From the NCBI GenBank assembly GCA_944391625.1, contig CALXUG010000013.1, positions 1 to 56,979 on the forward strand: a stretch of DNA of 56,979 bases, given 5' to 3'. Made by a program: the position numbers and the translations under genes. This document shows, in pieces, positions 27,039 through 34,937 of the stretch. Each line of letters starts with the position of its first letter. The first letter of the stretch is position 1. This DNA is from an uncultured Clostridia bacterium (GTDB taxonomy: Bacteria > Bacillota > Peptococcia > Peptococcales > Peptococcaceae). The notes below the pieces were generated by a model. It was not told the origin of the DNA. It saw only the letters and a program-made list of their open reading frames with translations, and made no database searches.

Positions 27039-27857
27039 AGAAAATACCTCCTGAAAGAAAGATAATAAAAGTATTTGTATTTCCGTTTCTATAAAAGTAA
27101 AGAGATGATAAAACACAGCATTTTTTATTTGTAAAGTTCCGATGCCGAAATATACTATAGTTTTAATACACCTGTCCGCCATAGAAAGAAATACTTAAAT
27201 TAGTTAAAAGTATAAATAATAATTATTCCACATTGCAACGGTATGATAACTAAGTTTTTTTATGTTGAAGCACACAGGAGTTTGTGACATAGTTTGAGGC
27301 GCGGTATCAGGCGGATTGCAGGGGCCAGCAGCAAAAAAGACAGCTGTTAAAAGGTATTAATGACAGAAATAAAACTGATTGTGCAAATATGTTTTTATGA
27401 TGGCAGCTTTAGAAAAAGTACACAGTTTGTTTGTTCAATCGTTGCAATTTATGAAGAAAATTTATAAAAATTGGCACTGCACACCATAAAAAATGATTAT
27501 ATGCAGTTGTGATGTGTAGAACTATCATTGTTTAGAAAAGATTGGCAGAGGCGGACAACGGCGGACATACAAAACAAGGCAGCTGCCATAAACGGCAACC
27601 GCCCTGTTTTGTAAGTAGTGGGTAATATGCAAAAGAAGACCTGCTGACTTTGCAGCTTGTCCAACATGTTGCATTTACACTGTAAGTATACCACATACTG
27701 TCCAATGTTTACAAGCGTACAATATTTCCTGTAGGGTGAAATATTAGTAATTTATCAGCAGGTAAAAAATTGATGCGGAAATCACAAAAGTTTATCCTTA
27801 TGATACCGCAAACGGTAACAGCAAGCAATGGTTACAATTGTATTTTCTAAAATTGCC
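27039..27857. other. Gap with an isolated hairpin and possible promoter
   Basis: ACAAAACA...GGC and GCC...TGTTTTGT arms at 27569-27580 and 27601-27612, with an inner TGCC/GGCA, form a long hairpin. About 70-140 bases away, on the minus strand, TTGTAA, 18 bp and TATACT (27719 down to 27690) could be a promoter. Together they could make a small RNA of about 110 bases; the lack of a clear T-run is against it. The rest shows nothing. Confidence 0.3.
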
Positions 27858-28005
27858 AAGAGGGCAATCTCTTTGCAGAAAGTCCACCTCTGGATGGACT
27901 GTGGCAAACGTATTTTATGGAGCTGGACGAAGTCCAAAGCGACAAAAATACGTGCAGCTACTGTCCAGAGCAGCGTGTGGACGCTGCAACAGATATTGTC
28001 CTCTT
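27858..28005. repeat. Hairpin repeat, type a, copy 3 (different inner arm)
   Basis: The outer 38-40 bp on each side match copies 1 and 2 in inverted orientation, with ends AAGAGGGCAAT and ATTGTCCTCTT. The inner part differs: ACGTATTTT pairs with AAAATACGT, and the tip is TGGAC-GAA-GTCCA at 27924-27936 in the context GGAGC...AAGCGA. That tip context is shared with the element at 33119-33266. Confidence 0.85.
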
Positions 28006-28030
28006 GATTACAAGTTTCCCCAAAAAAGCG

Positions 28031-28075
28031 ACAGGCGGTATTTTTCAGAATAGAACCATGAAAAATACCGCCTGT
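28031..28075. terminator. Strong hairpin terminator
   Basis: ACAGGCGGTATTTTTC pairs perfectly with GAAAAATACCGCCTGT; T-rich sequence follows on both strands. It lies just past the stop codon of the minus-strand gene at 28088. Confidence 0.85.
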
Positions 28076-28087
28076 TTTGAAATGCGG

Positions 28088-28327
28088 TTACTGCATCATC
28101 TTAATCTTGAGCAAAGAAACGCCCTGCATCAAATCATCATTGAATTCACGGCTGACCTGTTTGACCATACGGCTGACTTGAATCATGTACTGCTCCAATA
28201 CTTTGCTGCTTTCCGCCCGGACACGGGGAGAAATCTTACGGATGCGGGCATACTCCCGCAGCAGTTGATAAAATTCGTCCTGATAAGCGTCCAACTTTTG
28301 CTGAAACGCCAGTAGTTCTGGATTCAT
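28088..28327 (-). CDS. Small helical hypothetical protein
   Basis: A 79-residue, largely helical protein with charged heptad-like spacing (LDAYQDEFYQLLREYARI, VLEQYMIQVSRMVKQVSREF) and no membrane segment. Not recognised; the layout is loosely like small YlbF-type helical proteins, but I would not assign it. A good AGGAGG ribosome site and a following strong terminator support it as a real single-gene unit. Confidence 0.65.
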   Translation of the reverse strand: MNPELLAFQQKLDAYQDEFYQLLREYARIRKISPRVRAESSKVLEQYMIQVSRMVKQVSREFNDDLMQGVSLLKIKMMQ

Positions 28328-28488
28328 AAAAATCGCCTCCTAACAATACTACTAGTTACTTTATTCAGAAGACCGAAAAAATATTTCAACTAAATTTTAT
28401 TGTTTGAATTTTATTGTTTTTCGATAAAAATTCATTGACAAACAATAATCGCTTCTTTAAAATGATTTGACAGAGGGAGGAGATGCCT

Positions 28489-28899
28489 GTGTGGAATCAC
28501 TCAAAATCGCTGCTTTTAACTGCCTTGTGGATTCGTCTGGCCCTGGTGGGCTGGCTGCTGATTGCAGCGGCAATGCCCTTTTTTCAATTAGAGCGGGCAA
28601 TGTTGGTATTATTCTATATTGTGTTTTTACCGGTATTGGCTGCATTATACGGCATGGAGCGAATGCTGCGCAATATTCAGCAGGGCGTTGTTTTTGCAAA
28701 TGCAAACGTGGCATATCTGCGGCTGATATCCTGGGCCTGTTTTTTTTCCGCAGTCTTTTTGCTGGTGGGCGCCTGTCTTTGGCCGGTTTTGATTTTAGCG
28801 GCAGGCTGCACTGGTTTCTTAGGCTTATTTGTGCGAGTGATCAAAAACATGTTGACAGAAGCAATCATGATAAAAGAAGAAAATGATTTTACCATTTAA
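28489..28899 (+). CDS. DUF2975-type membrane protein
   Basis: About 136 residues with four hydrophobic segments (near 13-32, 39-58, 80-100, 102-120). The layout and its pairing with a small Xre-type regulator downstream fit the DUF2975 family, whose role is unknown. GGGAGGAG at 28475-28482 leaves only two bases before the ATG at 28483 but eight before the in-frame GTG at 28489, so GTG is the likely start. The same message probably continues into the Xre, trmK and Nif3 genes. Confidence 0.75.
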   Translation: MWNHSKSLLLTALWIRLALVGWLLIAAAMPFFQLERAMLVLFYIVFLPVLAALYGMERMLRNIQQGVVFANANVAYLRLISWACFFSAVFLLVGACLWPVLILAAGCTGFLGLFVRVIKNMLTEAIMIKEENDFTI

Positions 28900-28984
28900 A
28901 ATTATTTGTGAGAAAGCATACAGCAGCAAAGGCTTTGCTCAAAAACTTCTGCCGATGGGCAGTTATGGAGAAAGGGGCGGTGAT

Positions 28985-29191
28985 ATGCCGATTGTAGTAA
29001 ATCTGGATGTGATGATGGCCAAGCGAAAAATGTCGTCCGGAGAATTGGCCGAGCGGATTGGCATTACACCGGCCAATTTGTCAATATTAAAAAATAATAA
29101 AGCCAAAGCTATCCGCTTTTCTACATTAGAAGAAATTTGCAAAGCGCTGAATTGCCAGCCGGCGGATATTTTGGCTTATGAGGAGGAATAA
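28985..29191 (+). CDS. Xre/Cro-type small DNA-binding protein
   Basis: A 68-residue HTH_3/HTH_26 protein, almost only the DNA-binding domain: MMAKRKMSSGELAERIGITPANLSILKNN, ending in FSTLEEICKALNCQPADIL. YozG-like regulators of this size often sit next to DUF2975 genes, as here, and probably control them. The start is the ATG at 28985 after AAAGGGG; the upstream open frame overlaps the preceding gene and is not protein-like. trmK begins 3 bases after its stop. Confidence 0.88.
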   Translation: MPIVVNLDVMMAKRKMSSGELAERIGITPANLSILKNNKAKAIRFSTLEEICKALNCQPADILAYEEE

Positions 29192-29194
29192 CCT

Positions 29195-29905
29195 ATGATT
29201 CATTTATCGCAACGGCTGCAGGCCATTGCCGATTTTGTGCCCCAAGGAGCAGCTGTGGCCGATATCGGTACCGACCATGGTTTTTTGCCTTGCTATCTGG
29301 CGCAGCAGCAGCGAGCCGACAAACTGATTGCCTGCGATGTGAATGCCCAGCCTTTGGCATTGGCGCAGAAAAATATTGAAGACTACAACCTGCAGGAACA
29401 GGTGCAGACCCGGTTGGGAAACGGTTTGACCGTATTGCAGCCCGGTGAAGTGACAGTGGTCACCATCGCCGGTATGGGCGGCAGTTTAATGCTGGATATT
29501 CTGGATGCAGCGCCGGCAGTGGTGGATCGGCTGCAGCGCATTATCTTGCAGCCCAATGTGGGCGCAGAAGCTGTGCGCATCTGGGCGGAAAAAAATCGTT
29601 GGCAAGTAGTAGATGAAGCCTTGGTGCGGGAAAACGACAGATTTTCTGTCATCATTGCGCTGGAGCCGGGACGGGGAACGCCCATGAGCGCAGTGGAGCT
29701 TTATCTGGGCCCTGTGCTGCTGAAGCAGCGCCATCCGCTGTTAGGTCTGTATATCAGTGAGGAATGGGAAAAAGCGCAGCGGATTTTAGAGCAGCTGAAA
29801 CGCAGCGACAGCGAAGACAGTCAAAACAAGATAACATTATTGGAACGAAAATGGAAAGATATCAATGGGGTGATGAAATGTCGATTGGGTGCCAGTCTTT
29901 TATAA
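29195..29905 (+). CDS. trmK: tRNA (adenine-22-N1)-methyltransferase
   Basis: A 236-residue SAM-dependent enzyme that methylates A22 of tRNA in Bacillota. The SAM motif is VADIGTDHGFLPCYLAQ near residues 21-37, and the family mark TIAGMGGSLM follows near 89-98. GAGGAGG precedes the ATG. As in Bacillus subtilis (yqfN-yqfO), it is followed by the Nif3 gene, whose start lies inside its end by 28 bases. Confidence 0.93.
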   Translation: MIHLSQRLQAIADFVPQGAAVADIGTDHGFLPCYLAQQQRADKLIACDVNAQPLALAQKNIEDYNLQEQVQTRLGNGLTVLQPGEVTVVTIAGMGGSLMLDILDAAPAVVDRLQRIILQPNVGAEAVRIWAEKNRWQVVDEALVRENDRFSVIIALEPGRGTPMSAVELYLGPVLLKQRHPLLGLYISEEWEKAQRILEQLKRSDSEDSQNKITLLERKWKDINGVMKCRLGASLL

Positions 29906-30990
29906 AACAAATGGAGCAGTGGGCGCCGCTGCAATATGCTGAGGAATGGGACAACCCAGGATTACAGGTTGGACGGAGAGAGAAAACATTAAATAAAATC
30001 ATGGTTGCGCTCACACCGGGAGAAGCAGCGGTAGACGCAGCCATTCAGGCGGGAGCAGATATGCTTTTTACCCACCATCCGCTGATTTTTAAGCCGGTAA
30101 AACAAATTAACAGCGATACAGCCACAGGGCGCATCTTATTAAAGCTGATTCAGCATGATATCAATTTATATTGCGCTCATACCAATCTGGACATTGCCAA
30201 CGGCGGTGTCAACGATGTGCTGGCCAAGGCGCTGCAATTGCAGGATATTCAGCCGCTGGCCGATCTGGTGCAGGAAGTATTTTATTACAAAGTTGTAGTC
30301 TATGTGCCGGTGGGTTATGAAGAAGCGGTGCGGCAGGCTATGTGTAATGCCGGTGCCGGCTGCACCGGCGGTTACAGCACCTGCACATTCCAGGCGCGGG
30401 GCACAGGCACCTTCCTGCCGGGAGAAAATACCAATCCCTTTATCGGTGAAGCAGGACGATTGGAATATGCCGATGAATACCGGCTGGAAACCATTGTGCC
30501 GCAGCCGTTGCTGCATGCTGTCATTGCTGCTATGAAACAGGCGCATCCCTATGAAGAAGTGGGATACGATGTGTTCCGGTTAGAAAATGACGGCCCAATG
30601 CGCGGGATTGGACGGGTTGGACAATTGAAAGCGCCTGTAACCTTAGAGCAGTTTTTGGCATTTACAGGTCAGCAGCTGCAGTGCGATTATCTGACCTATC
30701 AGGGCGATTTGCAGAAGCCTGTGCAGCGTGTTGCGCTGTGCGGTGGCAGCGGTATCTCTTATCTGAAAGCTGCCAAAAAAGCAGGCGCTGATGTGTATGT
30801 AACCGGCGATATGAAATATCATGATGCTCAGCTGGCCAGCGAACTGGGCATCAGCGTGGTAGATGCAGGACACTTTGGCACAGAACGGCTGATTACGCAG
30901 GCCATGGCAGAATTTGCCCGTCAGCAGGGTGCAGAGGCGGTGGTCTTTGAGGAACAGGATTATCTGCATCACTGGGTGCGGACTTGTTAA
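29878..30990 (+). CDS. Nif3-like dinuclear metal protein (YqfO type)
   Basis: A 370-residue protein of the long Nif3 type, with metal-binding His motifs FTHHPLIFKPVKQI near the start, AHTNLDIANGGVND, and GHFGTERLI near the end. The middle (about 130-230) is the CutA/PII-like insert found in YqfO. The family is often annotated as GTP cyclohydrolase I type 2 but its true role is not settled. GGGGTGATGAA precedes the ATG at 29878. Hairpin repeats begin within 20 bases of its stop codon. Confidence 0.92.
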   Translation: MSIGCQSFIKQMEQWAPLQYAEEWDNPGLQVGRREKTLNKIMVALTPGEAAVDAAIQAGADMLFTHHPLIFKPVKQINSDTATGRILLKLIQHDINLYCAHTNLDIANGGVNDVLAKALQLQDIQPLADLVQEVFYYKVVVYVPVGYEEAVRQAMCNAGAGCTGGYSTCTFQARGTGTFLPGENTNPFIGEAGRLEYADEYRLETIVPQPLLHAVIAAMKQAHPYEEVGYDVFRLENDGPMRGIGRVGQLKAPVTLEQFLAFTGQQLQCDYLTYQGDLQKPVQRVALCGGSGISYLKAAKKAGADVYVTGDMKYHDAQLASELGISVVDAGHFGTERLITQAMAEFARQQGAEAVVFEEQDYLHHWVRTC

Positions 30991-31009
30991 AATTCCGTAT
31001 TACTGCGTT

Positions 31010-31067
31010 GTTTGAAAATTGGTTTGCTCGCGTACCGTAAGTACGCCACGCTGCACAAATTTTCAAG
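31010..31067. repeat. Hairpin repeat, type f, copy 1
   Basis: TTTGAAAATT pairs with AATTTTCAA, with GCGTAC-GTACGC at the tip. A second copy at 32754-32811 has compensating changes in the outer arm (TTTGGAAATTTGC/GCAAATTTCCAA). Confidence 0.8.
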
Positions 31068-31140
31068 CCGCCTTGTACTACGAAATTTTTCCTGCGTCCA
31101 GCTCGGATAAAACAATCTGCGTTGCTGACCATCCAAATTC

Positions 31141-31347
31141 AGAATTTTGGCAAAGGATAGGCCAGCCTTATGCACGCAACCTAGGGAGATGTTTTGTTGC
31201 CATTGTCGAGATTGAAACGGACAGATGCGCAGTCTGTCTAACCGAACTGGACGTAGTCCATAGTGAGGCAGACATACAAGCAAATGTCCGGTGAACGAGG
31301 GCAGGCAACAAACAATCTCCCGACAATGGAACATTGCGAAAAAAATT
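31141..31347. repeat. Hairpin repeat, type b, copy 1 (207-bp direct repeat)
   Basis: Identical, base for base, to 31489-31695. It folds through GGGAGAT/ATCTCCC, TTTTGTTGCC/GGCAACAAA, CGGACA/TGTCCG and GTCTGTC/GGCAGAC to a tip TGGAC-GTA-GTCCA at 31248-31260. A cut-down copy of the type c hairpin precedes it from about 31090. Confidence 0.9.
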
Positions 31348-31379
31348 ATTTAGTGTGAAAGATTACATGGTCGGCTATC

Positions 31380-31695
31380 CTACCTTTGCCTATCCTTCAG
31401 TGCTTCGGACACCAACTTGTTTGTTTCTTTCGCTATGGACTACGTCCAGCTCAATGAAAACAAACTGCGTTGCTGACCGCCGCAATTCAGAATTTTGGCA
31501 AAGGATAGGCCAGCCTTATGCACGCAACCTAGGGAGATGTTTTGTTGCCATTGTCGAGATTGAAACGGACAGATGCGCAGTCTGTCTAACCGAACTGGAC
31601 GTAGTCCATAGTGAGGCAGACATACAAGCAAATGTCCGGTGAACGAGGGCAGGCAACAAACAATCTCCCGACAATGGAACATTGCGAAAAAAATT
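31380..31695. repeat. Hairpin repeats, types c and b, copy 2
   Basis: First hairpin: GCCTATCCTT near 31388 pairs with AAGGATAGGC near 31501, inside it GTTTGTTT pairs with AAACAAAC, and the tip is TGGAC-TAC-GTCCA at 31436-31448 (the GTA tip on the other strand). Second hairpin: the 207-bp copy 31489-31695 with its tip at 31596-31608. The arms of the first and the start of the second overlap, so only one can form at a time at the junction. Confidence 0.88.
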
Positions 31696-31710
31696 GTTTC
31701 ACGTGAAACA
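31695..31710. other. parS centromere site
   Basis: A perfect 16-bp copy of the ParB/Spo0J-binding palindrome TGTTTCACGTGAAACA. Such sites cluster around the replication origin and load ParB and condensin. It lies at the right edge of the second type b hairpin, 40 bases before an ABC binding-protein gene. The matching position after the first copy (near 31348) has a degenerate version. Confidence 0.9.
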
Positions 31711-31749
31711 ATCATAATAACCAAAAATATCATTTTCAGGGAGAGTACA

Positions 31750-32730
31750 ATGAACAAGAACAACTTAAAAAAATTGATCTCAGCGGCTGTGCTGGGTATG
31801 GTGGTATTAACCGGTTGCGGTGCCAATGATGCAGCACCGCAGGAAGAAACAGCAGAACCGCTGCGTGTGGGAATGCTGCGCGTGGATGACAGCTTCCCCT
31901 TCTATGTAGCAGAAAAAGAGGGACTGTTTGAAAAACACAATGTTAGTGTGGAATTGAAAGAATTCAGCAATGCCCGCGACCAATCCACTGCCCTGCAGGG
32001 CGGTGAACTGGATGTGCTGATGACCGATCCGGTGGTGACAGCCTTATCCATTAAAGGCGGCACCGATATCCGCATCGTAGCTATGGCGCTGGGCGCTGTA
32101 CCGGAAGAAGGCCGATTCATGGTAGTGTCTGCGCCGGAAAGTGGCATCACTGCTCCTGAACAGCTGGCAGGCAAAAAAATCGCCATCTCTACCAACACCA
32201 TGATGGACTATCTGGTAGAACAGTATGAAACCGTACTGGGACTGGATAAAGCGGCTATTGATACTGTAAACATGCCGGATTTAATGCTGCGCGCCACCAC
32301 TTTGCTGGAAGGCAAAGATATTGATGCAGCCATTCTGCCCGATCCGCTGGCTTCTTTTGCGGTTATGAACGGCGCCAACGTGGTAATCGACGATACCCAG
32401 CTGGATGTTAATCTGTCCCAGTCGGTCATTGCCATTACCGAAGAAGCCATCACCGGCAATGAAGCTCAGGTAGCTGCGCTTATGGACGCTTACAAAGAAG
32501 CGATCGAAATGATTAACCAAAATCCGGAAGCCTATCGTGATTACGCGCTGGAATGCACCAACGTGCCGGAAGGTGTGACCGAAAGCTACAAGACTCCAAC
32601 CTTCACTGCCAACAGTATTCCAAGCCAAGCTGACATTGCGCAGATTAACGACTGGATGGTAGAGCGTGGTTTGCTGGAGGAGGCGTATGGGTATGAGGAA
32701 ATGGTAGATAATAGTTTTGTTGTGGACTAG
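31750..32730 (+). CDS. ABC transporter substrate-binding lipoprotein (NMT1/SsuA type)
   Basis: A 326-residue lipoprotein: lysine-rich signal peptide, lipobox VLTGC with Cys23, then a type II binding fold. RVDDSFPFYVAEKEGLF, GELDVLMTDPVVTALSIKGG and EQLAGKKIAISTNTM are the usual segments of the nitrate/sulfonate/pyrimidine-precursor group. The substrate cannot be told. The ATG at 31750 has AGGGAGAG upstream; the longer frame runs back through parS and the repeats and is rejected. Its ATPase and permease lie 617 bases downstream, beyond a block of hairpin repeats. Confidence 0.9.
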   Translation: MNKNNLKKLISAAVLGMVVLTGCGANDAAPQEETAEPLRVGMLRVDDSFPFYVAEKEGLFEKHNVSVELKEFSNARDQSTALQGGELDVLMTDPVVTALSIKGGTDIRIVAMALGAVPEEGRFMVVSAPESGITAPEQLAGKKIAISTNTMMDYLVEQYETVLGLDKAAIDTVNMPDLMLRATTLLEGKDIDAAILPDPLASFAVMNGANVVIDDTQLDVNLSQSVIAITEEAITGNEAQVAALMDAYKEAIEMINQNPEAYRDYALECTNVPEGVTESYKTPTFTANSIPSQADIAQINDWMVERGLLEEAYGYEEMVDNSFVVD

Positions 32731-32753
32731 CTCTTTTTCCACATAACTGCGTT

Positions 32754-32811
32754 GTTTGGAAATTTGCTTACTCGCGTACCATAAGTACGCCACGCTACGC
32801 AAATTTCCAAG
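32754..32811. repeat. Hairpin repeat, type f, copy 2
   Basis: TTTGGAAATTTGC pairs with GCAAATTTCCAA and GCGTAC with GTACGC. It begins 24 bases after the binding-protein stop codon. A 22-bp sequence, GTCCATTGTAGATGG and on, at 32861-32882 recurs near 33081-33103. Confidence 0.8.
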
Positions 32812-32931
32812 CCGCCTTGTTCTGTGCGGACACAGAAAAGCGTGTCACGAAAATTTCTGCGTCCATTGTAGATGGAAAACTAGCAGTGTGCATGATATTG
32901 CGCCTGTTAGTTTTGCTATTCCTCAGTAATC

Positions 32932-33003
32932 CGGACGCCAACTGGATTGTTCCCCTCGGTTTGGACTTTGTCCACCTCGGTGGTACAATCTGTGTTGGTG
33001 TCC
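32932..33003. repeat. Hairpin repeat, type e, copy 1
   Basis: GGAC-CCAAC pairs with GTTGG-GTCC, then GGATTGT with ACAATCT, up to TGGAC-TTT-GTCCA. A shorter, decayed relative is at 41908-41960. Between the type f copy and this element (32812-32931) I see only the 22-bp repeat. Confidence 0.75.
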
Positions 33004-33118
33004 GTCTTAATTCGGAATTTATGCAAAATCAACAGGCTGCATGGGTAGAAATAGAGAAACATGTGCTATGATAATGGCAGTGTCCTTTGTAGATGGAAAA
33101 CTAGTAAATGATATGAAA

Positions 33119-33266
33119 ACATCTGCTATTTTTGTCTAAATTCTGACATCGGGATGGACCATTGCGCAGGCTGTCTAATGGAGCTGGACAGAATGTCCAA
33201 AGCGAAATAGACTGGCAAGCAATGGTCCAGATGCCGCTGGCAGAAGTGACAATAGATAGCAGATGT
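33119..33266. repeat. Hairpin repeat, type d
   Basis: 148 bp with terminal inverted repeats ACATCTGCTAT / ATAGCAGATGT, inner arms GGGATGGACCATTGC / GCAATGGTCCAGATGCC and GTCTA/TAGAC, and a tip GGACA-GAA-TGTCC at 33186-33198. The sequence around the tip (ATGGAGCT before, AAAGCGA after) matches the tip of the type a element at 27858-28005, although the arms are unrelated. Confidence 0.85.
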
Positions 33267-33346
33267 TGTTTTGCGTAACATTGATGATAAACATTGATTT
33301 GTACATAACAGGAAAAGAGAATGGATAGGAATGGGAGAGGTGACAT

Positions 33347-34105
33347 ATGTTACAGGTAAAGGATGTGGTTTTGCAGTACAGCAAGCCGGAGGGTGGTTTA
33401 CAAACTGTGCTGGACCATGTGGATTTGCATATTCAGCCCGGGGAGCGCTGGGCGGTGATTGGGCCATCGGGCTGCGGCAAAAGCTCGCTGCTCCATTTAT
33501 TGGCGGGGTTGCAGCAGCCAAACAGCGGACAGGTGCTGTATCAAAATCAATTGCTGCAGCGTCCCCATGGAGAAATCAGCGTCATTTTGCAGGAGTACGG
33601 TTTATTTCCCTGGAAAACGGTGGAGCAGAATATAGCGTTGCCTTTGCTGCTGCAAAAACAGGCAAAAGCAGAGATTCAGCAGCGCACTGCGCAGTTGATG
33701 GAGCAGCTGCAATTGGCAGAGCACCGCAAAAAATATCCGGCGCAATTGTCCGGCGGGCAGCGGCAGCGGGTTGCCATTGCCCGGGCACTGATTGCCCAGC
33801 CTAAGGTATTGCTGATGGACGAGCCTTTTTCCGCATTGGATGCGTTGACGCGGGAAGTTATGCAGAATATGGTGTTGGATTTGTGCCAACAGCAGCAGCT
33901 GACCTTGGTCATGGTAACCCATAATATTGAGGAAGCTATCTTTTTAGGACAGAAAATTGCTGTTTTTTCCGACAACAGCGGTAAGCTGAGCCGAATTGCC
34001 GAAAATGAGCACAGTGGGCAGCCAGCCTATCGTTTTACAGAAGAATTTTATCAGTATTGTAATTTACTGCGCAGCTGGATTGGAGGTTGGCCTGATGAAA
34101 AGTAA
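33347..34105 (+). CDS. ABC transporter ATP-binding protein (SsuB/TauB type)
   Basis: A 252-residue ATPase with Walker A GPSGCGKS (39-46), Q-loop Gln81 in ILQEYGLFPWKTV, signature LSGGQ (133-137), Walker B LLMDE (154-158) and switch His191. FPWKT after the Q-loop is typical of the nitrate/taurine/sulfonate/pyrimidine group, matching the binding protein upstream. GGAGAGGTGA precedes the ATG. It overlaps the permease gene by 11 bases. Confidence 0.93.
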   Translation: MLQVKDVVLQYSKPEGGLQTVLDHVDLHIQPGERWAVIGPSGCGKSSLLHLLAGLQQPNSGQVLYQNQLLQRPHGEISVILQEYGLFPWKTVEQNIALPLLLQKQAKAEIQQRTAQLMEQLQLAEHRKKYPAQLSGGQRQRVAIARALIAQPKVLLMDEPFSALDALTREVMQNMVLDLCQQQQLTLVMVTHNIEEAIFLGQKIAVFSDNSGKLSRIAENEHSGQPAYRFTEEFYQYCNLLRSWIGGWPDEK

Positions 34106-34838
34106 AGTGATGAACGGTCTGTTGGGCTTTGTGCTGGTGCTGTTGTTGTGGCAGGCGGGCAGCATGGCGCTGCAAAAACCATTTTTGCCCGCGCCGGGCG
34201 CTTCTTTTGCGGCATTCTTCCAATTTTTATTTTATGGTGAGATGGGAAAGCATTTTTTGATTAGCACATGCCGCATTATCAGCAGTATTTTGCTGGCAGC
34301 TGTGCTTGCCATACCAATCGGCCTGGCTATGGGCCGCATCCATTGGGTGGGACGTTTGCTCAACCCGGTTGTGTATTTGCTGTATCCGTTGCCCAAGGTG
34401 GTCTTTTTGCCCATTATTGTGGTGTTGATGGGACTGGGAAACGGCCCTAAGATTTTTTTGATCACCTTGGTTATCTTTTTTCAAATTGTAGTGGTGACCA
34501 GGGATGCTGCCGGCAATATTCCGCAGGCCAGCATACAATCTATGCGTTCTCTTAATGCAACACCCTGGCAGATGCTGCGGCATCTAATTTTGCCCAGCTG
34601 TTTGCCGCAGATTTTAACTTCACTGCGCATCACGTTGGGAACCGCCATTGCCATTTTATTTTTTGCAGAAACCTTTGCGTCCTTTGACGGATTGGGCTAT
34701 TTCATTTTAGATGGCATGGAAACCAGAGAGTACACAGCCATGTATGCGGGCATCATTGGATTGGCCTTGCTGGGCTTGTGTCTGTACTGGCTGGTAGATG
34801 TGCTGGAAAGCCGTTGGTGCCGCTGGCAGAAGAAGTAG
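34095..34838 (+). CDS. ABC transporter permease (SsuC/TauC type)
   Basis: A 247-residue inner-membrane protein with six or so helices and the BPD_transp_1 coupling segment (SMRSLNATPWQMLRHLILPSCLPQI, with EAA-like pattern). It belongs with the ATPase just before it; the start lies inside the ATPase end, and TTGGAGG is upstream. A strong terminator closes the operon at 34867-34916. Confidence 0.93.
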   Translation: MKSKVMNGLLGFVLVLLLWQAGSMALQKPFLPAPGASFAAFFQFLFYGEMGKHFLISTCRIISSILLAAVLAIPIGLAMGRIHWVGRLLNPVVYLLYPLPKVVFLPIIVVLMGLGNGPKIFLITLVIFFQIVVVTRDAAGNIPQASIQSMRSLNATPWQMLRHLILPSCLPQILTSLRITLGTAIAILFFAETFASFDGLGYFILDGMETREYTAMYAGIIGLALLGLCLYWLVDVLESRWCRWQKK

Positions 34839-34866
34839 AAGATGAGTTATAATGTCCGTGAAAATG

Positions 34867-34916
34867 AAATCCCTTGTATATTAAAATGGTCCGCATTTTA
34901 AATATACAAGGGATTT
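34867..34916. terminator. Long bidirectional terminator
   Basis: A stem of about 22 pairs (AAATCCCTTG... with ...CAAGGGATTT) with loop GTCCG, between the convergent permease and LysR genes. Confidence 0.92.
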
Positions 34917-34937
34917 TTAGTGGGAATTATTTATTGT

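Noticed and set aside
27497-27694. 65-codon minus-strand frame
   Set aside because: No ribosome site and it covers the hairpin at 27569-27612; no protein family likeness.
27858-28005. Retron or group II intron RNA
   Set aside because: The element folds into a long hairpin, but no reverse transcriptase gene is in the window and no msr/msd or intron domain layout was seen.
31341-31358. Second parS after the first 207-bp repeat
   Set aside because: TATTTAGTGTGAAAGA has about five differences from the 16-bp consensus, too many for a functional call.
31019-31642. Two frames with the same 60-residue end in the repeat block
   Set aside because: Their similarity comes only from the 207-bp DNA repeat. 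The pattern of conservation follows base pairing, not codons.
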